Shown here piece after piece: positions 24,358 to 33,263 of a stretch of DNA of 64,000 nt (its first letter is position 1; each line of letters opens with the position of its first letter). The DNA comes from Candidatus Hebobacterum abditum (GTDB lineage Bacteria; Armatimonadota; Hebobacteria; Hebobacterales; Hebobacteraceae). The DNA lies in NCBI GenBank assembly GCA_029821875.1, contig JALGXW010000015.1:1-64000 (forward strand). Direction: 5' to 3'. Below the pieces are notes generated by a model that searched no databases, was not told the DNA's origin, and saw only the letters and a program-made list of their open reading frames with translations. A program made the position numbers and the translations under genes.

Positions 24358-25110
24358 ATGCTGATGCAGAGCCCTGCGCGAAGGCTGCTGTTCGCCACGG
24401 CTTGTCTCTTCGGCCTGATGCTGTGGGCATCCGTCGCCCCGGTCGGCATGAGAGCGCGAAACGGCCACGACTGGACGGCGGTCTTCCTCCTCTGCCTCCT
24501 CCCTGGCGTCGCTGCCGTGTACCTGTTCGTGTCGGGGTGGCGACTGGGGCGGCGAGGTCCCGAGCGATTCGTAGTCGGTCTCCTCTTCCTGCTGGCGGCG
24601 GCGTGGCTCATCGGCGCCGTCCGGCAGGACGAAGCGGCACACGCGGCGCGTGTGCAGTCCCTTAGAAACGTCAAGAACATCGCCTTGGCCTTCCAGATGT
24701 ACGTCGCCGACAACGACGACATATTCCCTCCCGCCGGCGATTGGTGTGACCGCATCGAGGAGTATGTGAAGAACAGAGACGTCTTCCGCTCCCCGATCGT
24801 CAGAGGGCTCGACTGTGCCTTCGCCTACAACGCCGCCCTCGATGGCGCGTCGCTCGCCCAACTCGACCATCCCGCCGATACCGTCGTCATCTTCGAAAGC
24901 GACCAGGGATGGAACGCCGTTGGCGGCCGCGGGTTGCTGCCGGACGAACCGCGCCACCTCGGTGGCGACAACTACGGCTTCGCCGATGGCAGCGCGCGAT
25001 GGCTCAACCGCAAGAAGCTCCCCGACGGCACCTGGGCAAAGGAGCCGGAGGTGGAGGTGAGGTGGGAGGTGGGCGTCAAGGAAGCGGCGGGGCCAAGAGC
25101 GGAGGGATGA
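24358..25110 (+). CDS. Membrane protein with prepilin-like (DUF1559-type) C-terminal domain
   Basis: The 250-residue product has three hydrophobic helices in the first 95 residues (LFATACLFGLMLWASVA, FLLCLLPGVAAVYLFV, FVVGLLFLLAAAWLIGAV). A soluble domain follows that begins SLRNVKNIALAFQMYVADNDDIFPPA. That helix-and-loop is the signature of the type II pseudopilin-like proteins of planctomycete-like bacteria, and the later FADGSARWLNRKKLPDG is their usual DG-x-W/V block. The cleavable type IV pilin leader is missing, so it is not a pilin itself. AGGAGGGAGG directly precedes the start; the ATG two codons later is an alternative. It is followed by an STN-domain gene. Confidence 0.75.
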   Translation: MLMQSPARRLLFATACLFGLMLWASVAPVGMRARNGHDWTAVFLLCLLPGVAAVYLFVSGWRLGRRGPERFVVGLLFLLAAAWLIGAVRQDEAAHAARVQSLRNVKNIALAFQMYVADNDDIFPPAGDWCDRIEEYVKNRDVFRSPIVRGLDCAFAYNAALDGASLAQLDHPADTVVIFESDQGWNAVGGRGLLPDEPRHLGGDNYGFADGSARWLNRKKLPDGTWAKEPEVEVRWEVGVKEAAGPRAEG

Positions 25111-25184
25111 GGGAGGGGGCTCCGGGAGGCAGTTGCCGAAGGAACGAGGGGGCTGCGTCTGAGTTGGCACGGGAGGTGGCTATC

Positions 25185-26516
25185 GTGAAGGCTCAGTGCC
25201 GTGTGTTACTGATGGCGGCCGTTCTGGCGATAGGTGTCGTCGCGGCGCCACGCGCCCAGGCGACCTCGGGCGGGCCGCTGTACGTCTCAGTCGACCTGAA
25301 AGATGCTCCGTTCGAGGAGGCGCTGCGGCAGCTGTTCTCAGGGCAAATGCTCCGCCTCGCGAACTACGTCCTTGAGTCGGAGCCGCCAGCGGGGACTCGT
25401 GCGACGGTGAAGGTGACCAGGATGAGGGCCCCTGATGCACTCACCACCGTCTTGAGCCAATACGGCATGACCTACCGATGGGTCGGTCACACGATCTGGA
25501 TCTCTCCAGAAGCCGAGCGTCCCGAAGCGGAGCCGCGGCTGATCCTCTACCTAAGGCGCAATGGCGACCGCACACAACTGCGGCTGCGCGCCTCCCCATA
25601 CGAGAGTGGCGGCGAGAAGCTGCTCTGGGAGAGCCGGAAGGACGTCATCCAGTTTGCCCACTGTCTGCCGTCCCCGTCGTTCAAGTACGCGGCCGTCTCG
25701 TGGTATGGCAGCACGTACGACGAGACTGGCGAAGGTGGGCCCTGGCTGCTGCTCATCCCCTTGGCGGGGGGTGATGCCAAGAGGATCGGGATACCACGGC
25801 CGGTGTCAGCACTCCTCTGGACGGAGGATGACGAACTGGAGATCGTTGAACGCGACGGTGCGCACTGGCGCTTCCATCCGTCCACGGGCAGACTCACGCC
25901 CGAACCGGTCGAGGGCGACGAGGTCCTGGAGGCCCCGCACGGCGCGCAAGTCCAGGCTCTTGAAGCGCTGCTGAGTAAGGTCAGGCTTCCGACGGTCTTC
26001 CCTGTCGAGCCCCTCGACTCGATCATGCAAGCGGAAGTTTGGGACTCGCTCGGCCCGCGCCGACCACCACTGGCGGCCGTCTCGCCGGATGGCCGGTACG
26101 CGGCACTGGTCGGGGCAGAGGCTGCCGTATACATCGTGGATACCGCGACGGGAGCCGTGCACCAGAAGATCCCTGCGACCCGGTTGGTCCAGCCGGAGGG
26201 GGTGGTTGTGGGACAGCTGCATTGGTCGCAGGACAGCACGCGCCTGCTCTTCACCGAGAGCCACTTCCACGCCGCCCGCTTCCATGGCGTGGGAGGCTCC
26301 TACCGACGAAGGCCGAGCGTTACCGACTGGACGGAACTCGTGCGCGAGTACTCAGTGGCCACGGACCGGACGGAGACACTGACGGTCGGCTACGATGCCT
26401 ACCTGGTTCCGGCGGCAATGACAGATGAACTCCTTGCAGGGCCCCATCCACGCGACTGGCAGGCCGCAGACGATCAGCGCAGATGGGGTCGGTATGCGAG
26501 AGATGAGAGTGAGTAA
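25185..26516 (+). CDS. Secreted STN-domain protein with propeller-like tail
   Basis: The 443-residue product has a signal peptide (about 1-28) and a secretin/TonB N-terminal (STN) domain at about 32-110. The STN part reads VSVDLKDAPFEEALRQLFSG, then VTRMRAPDALTTVLSQYGMTYRWVGHTIWI. STN domains normally sit in front of secretins or TonB receptors, but no beta-barrel follows. Instead there are about 320 residues with TolB/WD40-like pieces (YAAVSWYGSTYDE, LAAVSPDGRYAALVG, LHWSQDSTRLLFTES). A periplasmic sensor or binding role is plausible. The GTG at 25185 has GGAGG eight bases upstream; the open frame back to 24909 overlaps the previous gene and is not used. Confidence 0.75.
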   Translation: MKAQCRVLLMAAVLAIGVVAAPRAQATSGGPLYVSVDLKDAPFEEALRQLFSGQMLRLANYVLESEPPAGTRATVKVTRMRAPDALTTVLSQYGMTYRWVGHTIWISPEAERPEAEPRLILYLRRNGDRTQLRLRASPYESGGEKLLWESRKDVIQFAHCLPSPSFKYAAVSWYGSTYDETGEGGPWLLLIPLAGGDAKRIGIPRPVSALLWTEDDELEIVERDGAHWRFHPSTGRLTPEPVEGDEVLEAPHGAQVQALEALLSKVRLPTVFPVEPLDSIMQAEVWDSLGPRRPPLAAVSPDGRYAALVGAEAAVYIVDTATGAVHQKIPATRLVQPEGVVVGQLHWSQDSTRLLFTESHFHAARFHGVGGSYRRRPSVTDWTELVREYSVATDRTETLTVGYDAYLVPAAMTDELLAGPHPRDWQAADDQRRWGRYARDESE

Positions 26517-26556
26517 GCCGCGGACGCCGAGCCATCGAGGGGATGGGAGAGGGGGA

Positions 26557-26578
26557 CTTCGGCCACAAGCTTCCGAAG
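26557..26578. repeat. Family B palindrome
   Basis: CTTCGG and CCGAAG arms surround a 10-base centre containing AAGCTT, followed by CAACAG. It lies 32 bases upstream of the next gene. Confidence 0.7.
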
Positions 26579-26610
26579 CAACAGAGACAGCATTCCCGGA
26601 GGGGACAGCG

Positions 26611-27084
26611 ATGCTGGCAGGGCCGCATCTGGCCGTTGGGGCCTTGACGGGGAGGGTCTTCCGTCGCGCCTGGATCGCGCTGCCGCTGGCCTTCGCCAGC
26701 CACTACGCGCTCGACGCGCTGCCCCACTCCTATCTCTCCCTGCGCGAGCCCGGTCAGCTACCGCTCAAGCTGGCCATCGCCATCGTCGATGGCTTGATTG
26801 GCGTCGCGCTGGTGCTCTGGATCGCGCGAGGGCAGCCCCATCGGTGGGTCATACTTGGCGCAGCTGTCGCGGCCACGCCTGTGGACCTCTTCAACCCCGT
26901 GAATCCGCTTGGCAGATGGCTCGCCGAGACTCCCGGAGCAGCGTGGCTGGTGTCGCTGCATATGGAGGGTTCGTGGCACGTGCCCTTCGGCAGCGACTGG
27001 CTGGCTGAGTTCGGCCTGTCTGTTGCGGTGCTCCTCCTTGTCGCCCTGGCCGCGTGGGCGGGCAACGTGCGGCAGGCGACCTAG
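26611..27084 (+). CDS. Small membrane protein, YdjM-like
   Basis: The 157-residue product has four or five hydrophobic segments and opens AGPHLAVGALTGRVFRRAW. A SHYALDALPH motif follows early. That pattern (H near the start, then S-H-x3-D-x3-H) is shared with YdjM-like inner-membrane proteins, sometimes called metal-dependent hydrolases. Activity is unproven. The ATG at 26611 has GGAGGGG six bases upstream, so the longer frame to 26425 is not used. It converges on the MFS transporter gene. Confidence 0.7.
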   Translation: MLAGPHLAVGALTGRVFRRAWIALPLAFASHYALDALPHSYLSLREPGQLPLKLAIAIVDGLIGVALVLWIARGQPHRWVILGAAVAATPVDLFNPVNPLGRWLAETPGAAWLVSLHMEGSWHVPFGSDWLAEFGLSVAVLLLVALAAWAGNVRQAT

Positions 27085-27153
27085 CCACTCGCCTCCTGCC
27101 CGGCGTGCTACGGTACCAACGGAGGCACCCGCAGTCTGTCTCCCGCCGTCCGG

Positions 27154-28371
27154 CTAGTTCAGCTTCTCCACCTTGTAGCCGCCGCGAGCGCGATCCCTGA
27201 GATAGACCAGCCCGAAGATGACTACGAGCGCGATGGGCAGCACGACCACATACTGAAGAGCGCCCTCCGGCCCGAATGTGTCATAGAGCTTGCCCATCGC
27301 GGGCTGAGAGAACCCTGCGGAGGCCATGCCGGCTGCTCCCATGAGGCCGAGCAAGAATGCTCCCCCCCTTGGGAATCGCTCAGACGTAACGCCGAGCATT
27401 GTCGGCCAGAAGTAGCAGATGCCGAGCGCAAAGACGAACGAGGCGGCGTAGGCCATAGCCGGTGTGCGGACGGCGCTCAGCCACAGCAGCCCCAGGATGC
27501 CGACGGCCGACGACGCCAGGAGGACACCGGTGGGCGCGAGCTTATGCACAACCGGGCCGGCGAACAGCCGGCCGACGAGCATGATGAGGCTTATCCATGC
27601 CAGCACGAGTATCCCGGACTCGATGCCGCTGTTCTTCATGATCTGGCCGATCCACTGGTTCGTGCCCAACTCGACCGCTGCCGTCAACAACATGGCGAAC
27701 AAGAAGATGAGGAACAGTGGGCGGAGAGCTTCGCCGAACATGTCCTTGGCCGACACGCCGGACTCCACGCGTTCCGTGTGCGGCAGCCTCAGCGAGAGGA
27801 AGAGCAGCCCGTAGACGACGGTGGGGATCATGATCAGCCACATCTTGATCTGCCACCCTTGTCCCGCCTGCGTCAGCGCGTAGGAAGCGACACCGCCCAG
27901 GACGATCCCACCCGGCCACCACGCATGCAGCAAGTTGAGCTTGTGGGTCTTTTGGTCCGGGTAGACCGTCGCCACCAGCGGGTTGATGCCTGCTTCCACG
28001 AAGCCGTTGCCAAAGCCGATGATGAGCGTCGCGGCGGCCAGTACCAGCCAGCCAGGCGCGTAGATAGTCAGAAGAGTGCCGGCCATATGGAAGAGGAAGG
28101 CAAGCCCGAGTATCGTCTTCATCCCGATGAGGTCGCAGAGGCTCCCCCCAATCAGGATGGCGATCGTGAACCCCCAGAAGGCGAGGCCCATGATCCAGCC
28201 GAGCTGCGTGCTCGTCAATGCGAAGTGCTCGCTCAAGTCGCCGAGGATGTCTCCCCTGACCGCGAAGATGACGGCCGTGGAGATCAACGCGATGCAACTG
28301 GCGAGGAAGAGGCGATAGTCGTGGAAACCTGCCTGAGTCTCGACCTTGGTGTCCGAAGCCGCTGTGCCCAT
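27154..28371 (-). CDS. MFS transporter
   Basis: The 405-residue product has twelve hydrophobic helices with an FHDYRLFLASCIALISTAVIF start and the MFS loop motif GGSLCDLIGMKTIL between helices 2 and 3. GFGNGFVEAGINPLVATVYPDQKTHKLNLLHAWWPGG matches the fucose/sugar-porter (FHS-type) branch, where HAWWPGG-like loops are common. It probably moves a sugar or sugar derivative; the substrate cannot be told. There is no strong ribosome-binding site before the ATG. It faces a convergent neighbour and has its own promoter region to the right. Confidence 0.85.
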   Translation of the reverse strand: MGTAASDTKVETQAGFHDYRLFLASCIALISTAVIFAVRGDILGDLSEHFALTSTQLGWIMGLAFWGFTIAILIGGSLCDLIGMKTILGLAFLFHMAGTLLTIYAPGWLVLAAATLIIGFGNGFVEAGINPLVATVYPDQKTHKLNLLHAWWPGGIVLGGVASYALTQAGQGWQIKMWLIMIPTVVYGLLFLSLRLPHTERVESGVSAKDMFGEALRPLFLIFLFAMLLTAAVELGTNQWIGQIMKNSGIESGILVLAWISLIMLVGRLFAGPVVHKLAPTGVLLASSAVGILGLLWLSAVRTPAMAYAASFVFALGICYFWPTMLGVTSERFPRGGAFLLGLMGAAGMASAGFSQPAMGKLYDTFGPEGALQYVVVLPIALVVIFGLVYLRDRARGGYKVEKLN

Positions 28372-28670
28372 TGGATCTCTACGCTCCCTCAGAGATAGCA
28401 GCAGTCTCGCCGAGTCCAGCCGAGCTGCGTGCTGGCCCCCCGGCGGCGATTCACCGCTGTTTCTGCACGGCCCCGATCCTTCCTGCAGGGCGTACGTCTT
28501 CCGCGATCTCGAGACAAGGGGGGAGGCGAGAATCGGGGCCGCGTTGGGTGGGTGTACCTGCTCCTGGGATGGAAGGCCGTGGAGGCCAGAGAGCCGCGCA
28601 AGCCTCGGGACGTTCCAGGGGCCGGTCTCACGGGCCCCCGAGAGGGAGCATCTGTTTCGGCGAGGCCGCG
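28372..28670. other. Intergenic region upstream of the MFS gene
   Basis: No gene is apparent. It contains the expected promoter of the MFS gene and, at 28604-28642, a hairpin near the end of the DUF1846 gene. Confidence 0.5.
28604..28642 (-). terminator. Nested hairpin, possible terminator of the DUF1846 gene
   Basis: GGGGCC (28618-28623) pairs with GGCCCC (28633-28638), and an outer CTCGG (28604-28608) can pair with CCGAG (28638-28642). It begins just downstream of the DUF1846 stop codon. There is no U-run. Confidence 0.3.
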
Positions 28671-30194
28671 CTAGCGGAGGAAGTAGCCCTGTGACGTGGC
28701 CTCGGCATCAGTGGTAAGCGAGATGCCGAGCTTGCGGAGGCCCGTCTCATCCCCGGCCCCGGGCTCGTGCGTGAGGTGCATCTGGGCGCCACGGAGCCTG
28801 GGCAGCATGTCCACGCCGGCCTTGGCCGCCGGGTTGTTGGCGGCGCTGATGCCGAGGGCGACGAGGACCTCCTGCACGTTGAGGCTGGGCGAGCTGGAGT
28901 CCAGGTAGTTGGACTTCAGATCGGTGAGGCTCTGGATGACGTTCTCCGGCAGCAGGTGAATGGTAGCGGGGATGCCGGCGAGGTGCTTGACGCCGTTGAT
29001 GATGGCGGCGGAGGCCGAATGGAAGAGGTGGGAGTTCGTCCCGGTGATGATCGTGCCGTCCAGGAGTTGCAGTGCGGCCCCGCAGTAGAAGCCGTCCTTC
29101 CCGCGTTTGCTCCGTTGGGCCTGGGCCGCAGCCTCGTGCGCCGGCTCGACGACGGGCCGATCGGTGGGTGTGACCCCCAGCCGGGCCATGAGGTTCTCGG
29201 TGCGCTCGACGGGCTGGCGGGGACAGACGCTGCGACGCCATTCCCAGAGGTGCCGGTAGTAGCGCCGGATGACCTCCTGCGTGGCGGCCTCCCGCACTGC
29301 GCGGTCGTCCGTGATCCCCGCACCAGCCCGGTTCACACCCATGTCGGTGGGCGACTGGTATACGAGCGCTCCGTCGCCATCACCCGCGATGCGGTCCATG
29401 ATGGCCTTGAGGATGGGGAAGCTCTCCACGTCGCGGTTGTAGTTGGTGGCGGTGACGCCGTAGGCCTGGAGGTGGAACGGATCGATCATGACTATGTCGC
29501 CCAAGTCGGCGGTGGCGGCCTCGTAGGCGACGTTGACCGGGTGGTCAACTGCAAGCTCCCAGATGGGGAAAGTCTCGAACTTGGCATAGCCCGAGGCGAC
29601 GCCGCGGCGATGGTCGTGGTAGAGTTGCGAGAGGCAAGTGGATAGCTTCCCGCTGCCGGGCCCGGTGCCAGTCACCACGACGATGGGGGCGTGGGTCTCG
29701 ATGTACGGATTGCGTCCGTACCCGTCGTCCGAGACGATGAGGTCCACATCGTTGGGGTAGTTAGGGATCTCGGGCTGGGTGTAGGCCGGGATGTCCTTGC
29801 TCTTCAACTGCTGCATCAGGCGCTCGGAGGCGGTACCCTCGTGGAAACGCGTCACGACAACGGAGGAGACCTCGATGCCCCAGTCGCGGAGGTCGTCGAT
29901 GGACTTGAGGGTCGCGAGGTCGTAGGTGATGCCGAAGTCGCCGCGGATGCGGCCCCGCTCCAGGTCGGCCGAGTAGACGCAGAAGACAACCTCGATCTGA
30001 TCCTTGAGCCCCTGCAGCAGTCGCATCTTGACGTTGGCGTCGTAGCCGGGCAGAACGCGCGCTGCATGGAGGTCGTAGGTGAGCTTGCCGCCGAACTCCA
30101 AGTACAACTTGCCTTCGGAGCGATCCACTCGCTCCAGGATGGCCGCGGTCTGTTCCTCCAGGTACTTCTCGTTGTCGAACCCCTTGGGAGGCAT
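28671..30194 (-). CDS. DUF1846 family protein
   Basis: The 507-residue product is of the usual DUF1846 length and opens KGFDNEKYLEEQTAAILERV. It contains LYLEFGGKLTYDLHAARVLPGYD, a P-loop-like GTGPGSGKLSTCLSQLYHD (about 175-195), and NYNRDVESFPIL. DUF1846 proteins have a solved structure but no established reaction; the GSGK loop suggests nucleotide binding. The GTG at 30203 and the ATG at 30194 are in frame; I use the ATG, which has GGAG 12 bases upstream. The neighbour to the right has the same orientation. Confidence 0.9.
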   Translation of the reverse strand: MPPKGFDNEKYLEEQTAAILERVDRSEGKLYLEFGGKLTYDLHAARVLPGYDANVKMRLLQGLKDQIEVVFCVYSADLERGRIRGDFGITYDLATLKSIDDLRDWGIEVSSVVVTRFHEGTASERLMQQLKSKDIPAYTQPEIPNYPNDVDLIVSDDGYGRNPYIETHAPIVVVTGTGPGSGKLSTCLSQLYHDHRRGVASGYAKFETFPIWELAVDHPVNVAYEAATADLGDIVMIDPFHLQAYGVTATNYNRDVESFPILKAIMDRIAGDGDGALVYQSPTDMGVNRAGAGITDDRAVREAATQEVIRRYYRHLWEWRRSVCPRQPVERTENLMARLGVTPTDRPVVEPAHEAAAQAQRSKRGKDGFYCGAALQLLDGTIITGTNSHLFHSASAAIINGVKHLAGIPATIHLLPENVIQSLTDLKSNYLDSSSPSLNVQEVLVALGISAANNPAAKAGVDMLPRLRGAQMHLTHEPGAGDETGLRKLGISLTTDAEATSQGYFLR

Positions 30195-30421
30195 TGGCCC
30201 CACACACTCCTGTGCTGAATATGGACCCTATCCGGTGTGCACCCCCGAAATCCTATGCGGGCTTTCCTGGGCGATGTCTTTCATCTCTGAGTAGGTGCTG
30301 TCCTGCCTCTCATGAGTGCGGTTTCCGCCTTCGTGTTGAGCGCCGGGCATGTGCTGGGCGCCGTCTGGGAACTCGATCGCGATGCGCTCAGATTTCGTTG
30401 GGCGCCGCCAGCGCCTCCCGT

Positions 30422-32527
30422 TCAGTCGAGGTCGAACACCACCATGGCGTGGCAGTCGAGCCTGTCGATTTGCACCTTGACTTCGTCGCCCTCCTGCTGG
30501 TAGATGAGCGGGGTGTCGGTCGGCTGGAGATGCACGGCCCGCACCGGCCTGCCGACGCGGGCGGTCAGCTCGAGATGGTGGACCGGGATGATCTCCTGGA
30601 TGACGTGGCGGGTGTGGTAGAGTTCCCGTCCCACCTCCGGCTGGCAGTTGACGAGATGGACGACGAGCTGCTCCCCGTCCTCTCGCTCGAAGGCCGTCAG
30701 CTCCACCGAGGCCGGGGCCTTCAGTTCCACCTGCAGCGGCGCGGCGGAGGCATGGCGCACCGCGTCGGACAGCACGCACTTCAGCTCGGGGAAGCTCAGA
30801 TCGATATAGTCCCGGTCGATACCTCCCGCGAAGTAGACTGCCCGGCCCTTCCCGAAAGTATGGAGCGTGCAGGCCGGCCAGTCGGTCGGCACGGCCGGCG
30901 GGTTGGTCATGATGTTCACGAACCTGTCGGCCGATGGCTCCGCCAGTGGATAGACGATGCGGGCGAGGGCCTCCGCTCCCTGCAGCTCGACCTTGGCCAG
31001 CGGCCCGCGGCTGGTGATATACCCATCGGCCGGCAGGCGGCGGGCGATGGGCGCGTCCGCGTCGAAGCGGCTGTAGACTTTGGAGTACATCCCGGTGTCC
31101 GCGACATAGGAGACGCCCAGCACGTCGCGGAGCTGGTAGTCTCCGCCGGGCTCTCCCCGCTCGTTCCAGAGCGATGTCGCGCCGGTGCAGACGAGGCCGC
31201 CACCTCCGCGCACGAACTCGCGGACCGCCTCCACCTCCTCCGCGGAAAGGCAGACGGCGTTCGGGACGACCAGCACCTGATAGCCCGCGAGCGTGTCCGC
31301 GTCCAGATCCACGATGATGTCGTAGGGGATGTGCTCCTCGATGAGCGCGCGGCAGGCCCCGAAGAGGTGATTGTCATAGCGGTTCTCGCGGTCGTCCCGC
31401 CCGTACCAGACGCGCGACCGCTCCGAGTAGAGCACCGCCACCGACTTCACCGGCGTGCCCCCGAGCCACGGCTCGCATTCCCGTATCTCGCCCAGCACGC
31501 GGCCGATGCGGTCCCACATGGGCTGCTGCACCGTCCCGTCGGGGAACATGATATCGAAGAACATCACCGCGCCGCCGTTGGCGAGGGCGGTGAAGGCTTC
31601 GCTGCGCAGGTGGTCGAGGGACTTCATGTTGGGCGCGTCGGCATGGGAGCCGGGCCGGGTCATGATGCCGATCTCGGGCATCTGCCGGCTGATGGCCCGG
31701 GCGATGTTCGTGCACACGCTCATGTGCAGATAGCCGCCGCCGAAGTAGATGTCCGAGTAAAGGTAGTCGGCCTCGCGGCCCAGCGCGACGGTCTGCCCGC
31801 TGATCGCGCCCCCGCGGAGGACCTGGTGCTGCACCCCGAGCGAGATGTCTGGGTTCGCCTGCTTGGCGGCGCGGCAGATGTCGCGGACGAAGAGGTGGTT
31901 GGTGTCGAGCCGGAACTGGACGAAGCTGCGGTACAGCGGATCCTCCCAGTCCTCCTCCTGCGGAGGCGGCGCGCCGTGGCGGTCGCGGAACAGCCGCGTG
32001 CAGCTCTCACAGTGGCAGGGGTTGGAGTGGAAGAAGGTCATGTCGAGGAAGATGCCGTCGATGTCGTGTGTCTCGATGAGCCTGGTCAGCATGGCGATGA
32101 GGTGGTCTTTGTAGGGGCTGTTGAGGCAGAGGATCTTCCCCCAGCTCCCTTCGTCCGCCGCCACCGGTCGCCCCTCCGCGTCCACCTGCCGCCACTCCGC
32201 GTGCTCGTCGTACAGCTTCTTGTCATAGACGGTGGAGAAGTAGGCGGCGACCAGCTTGCCCTGCGCGTGGAAGTGGTCGAGAAAGGCGCGCAGCTGGTCA
32301 ACTCCCTTCAGACCGCGGTGCATGCCCTCCCAGCCGACATCGCAGAACCAGTGTCCGTTGTGCGTCCGCGCGGTCGAGTAGATCACATCCGCGTCGAGCG
32401 CCTCTACGTGCCGGAGGAAGTCCGAGATATTGTAGCGCTCGAAGATTCGCGGGTCCCAGTCTTCGTAATGCTGGCTGGTGTAGAAACGGCGGTAACACTT
32501 CGCGATTCTCTGTGCTTGCTCGGACAT
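30422..32527 (-). CDS. Glycosidase-like protein with beta-galactosidase-trimerisation-like domain
   Basis: The 701-residue product has a TIM-barrel-like N-terminal half (about 1-360), with IYSTARTHNGHWF, GIFLDMTFFHSNPCHCESC and ALANGGAVMFFDIMFPDG. A Rossmann-like middle domain follows (about 375-560: VAVLYSERSRVWYG, YQVLVVPNAVCLSAEEVEAV, FVRGGGGLVCTG), and a beta-sandwich tail ends it. The order is that of GH42/alpha-fucosidase-like enzymes with a beta-galactosidase trimerisation domain. The catalytic residues cannot be named from sequence alone. No signal peptide is visible, so it is probably intracellular. The start at 32527 has GGAG about 10 bases upstream. The cupin gene lies 96 bases upstream on the same strand and may be cotranscribed. 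Confidence 0.7.
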   Translation of the reverse strand: MSEQAQRIAKCYRRFYTSQHYEDWDPRIFERYNISDFLRHVEALDADVIYSTARTHNGHWFCDVGWEGMHRGLKGVDQLRAFLDHFHAQGKLVAAYFSTVYDKKLYDEHAEWRQVDAEGRPVAADEGSWGKILCLNSPYKDHLIAMLTRLIETHDIDGIFLDMTFFHSNPCHCESCTRLFRDRHGAPPPQEEDWEDPLYRSFVQFRLDTNHLFVRDICRAAKQANPDISLGVQHQVLRGGAISGQTVALGREADYLYSDIYFGGGYLHMSVCTNIARAISRQMPEIGIMTRPGSHADAPNMKSLDHLRSEAFTALANGGAVMFFDIMFPDGTVQQPMWDRIGRVLGEIRECEPWLGGTPVKSVAVLYSERSRVWYGRDDRENRYDNHLFGACRALIEEHIPYDIIVDLDADTLAGYQVLVVPNAVCLSAEEVEAVREFVRGGGGLVCTGATSLWNERGEPGGDYQLRDVLGVSYVADTGMYSKVYSRFDADAPIARRLPADGYITSRGPLAKVELQGAEALARIVYPLAEPSADRFVNIMTNPPAVPTDWPACTLHTFGKGRAVYFAGGIDRDYIDLSFPELKCVLSDAVRHASAAPLQVELKAPASVELTAFEREDGEQLVVHLVNCQPEVGRELYHTRHVIQEIIPVHHLELTARVGRPVRAVHLQPTDTPLIYQQEGDEVKVQIDRLDCHAMVVFDLD

Positions 32528-32623
32528 CGGCACAACTCTCCTTGTTCGGGGTGGCGCAGCCAGGTCCCGATGGGGGCCAGCGGCGCCGGCGTTGCTGAGT
32601 GGCACGGGCGCTATTGCGCCCTG

Positions 32624-33013
32624 CTAGCGCTGTTCGGTGGCGCGCTCGAGGCAGGTCGCGTAGAGCGTCTCGGCCGGGTAGGCGGGTGCGAAGACCGTGA
32701 CGAAAGTCAGCGTCTCTTCACCGGTGTTCAGCAGCTTGTGCATCTCCCCTGACTCGACCCAGAGCGCGGTGCCAGGGCCAAGTGTCAGGGCGGCGTCGCG
32801 GGAGGTGCTCTGCGCTCTCCCGGAGATGATGTAGATCAACTCTGGCCGGTCGTGCTCGTGCATGTCAGTCCCGCCACCCGGCGGGATCGTGACGTGCGAG
32901 AACGTCATCTCCGCGGCCCCCCGCCGGTCGGGCGCGAAGAGCACCTTGATGGTTCGATCATAGGGAGAGGGAACCGTGATGCCCTCTTCTTCCTCAACCT
33001 TCGCGATTCTCAT
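32624..33013 (-). CDS. Cupin-domain protein
   Basis: The 129-residue product is a single-domain cupin: IPPGGGTDMHEHDRPELIYIISG carries the two histidines and the glutamate of cupin motif 1, and VESGEMHKLLNTGEE supplies the motif 2 histidine. These residues bind a metal ion in most cupins. It may be a sugar isomerase, a small oxygenase or a ligand-binding protein. GAGGTGAG precedes the ATG at 33013. The glycosidase-like gene follows on the same strand, in line with a sugar-related role. Confidence 0.85.
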   Translation of the reverse strand: MRIAKVEEEEGITVPSPYDRTIKVLFAPDRRGAAEMTFSHVTIPPGGGTDMHEHDRPELIYIISGRAQSTSRDAALTLGPGTALWVESGEMHKLLNTGEETLTFVTVFAPAYPAETLYATCLERATEQR

Positions 33014-33104
33014 CGCCTCACCTCGTGTGTCCACCGGTCTCATCGACGCGCAGAGGCCACATGTGAGTTCGACCCGGTGTGAAGACGCCGAAAGCGGCCG
33101 CCGG

Positions 33105-33242
33105 CTACTGCCCGCTCCTCATCTCGTACATCTCGCGGCCGATCTCTCGCGAGGCGGCGATGGCCGCGGCCTGCCGCAGGAATTCCCTGCGGGTGACGGT
33201 CCGCTTCTCCTGCTTCCTTGCGATTATCGTCTCTCCGCGGGG
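33105..33242 (-). other. Twin-arginine-like open stretch without normal start codon
   Basis: On the minus strand a frame encodes KRTVTRREFLRQAAAIAA then SREIGREMYEMRSGQ and a stop. TRREFLRQAAAIAA resembles a Tat signal (S/T-R-R-x-F-L). The frame has no ATG, GTG or TTG before it; an in-frame TAG lies at 33243-33245. It may be the remnant of a Tat-exported protein or a peptide with a non-canonical start. Confidence 0.3.
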
Positions 33243-33263
33243 CTATCCCGCCGGCAGATCGCT

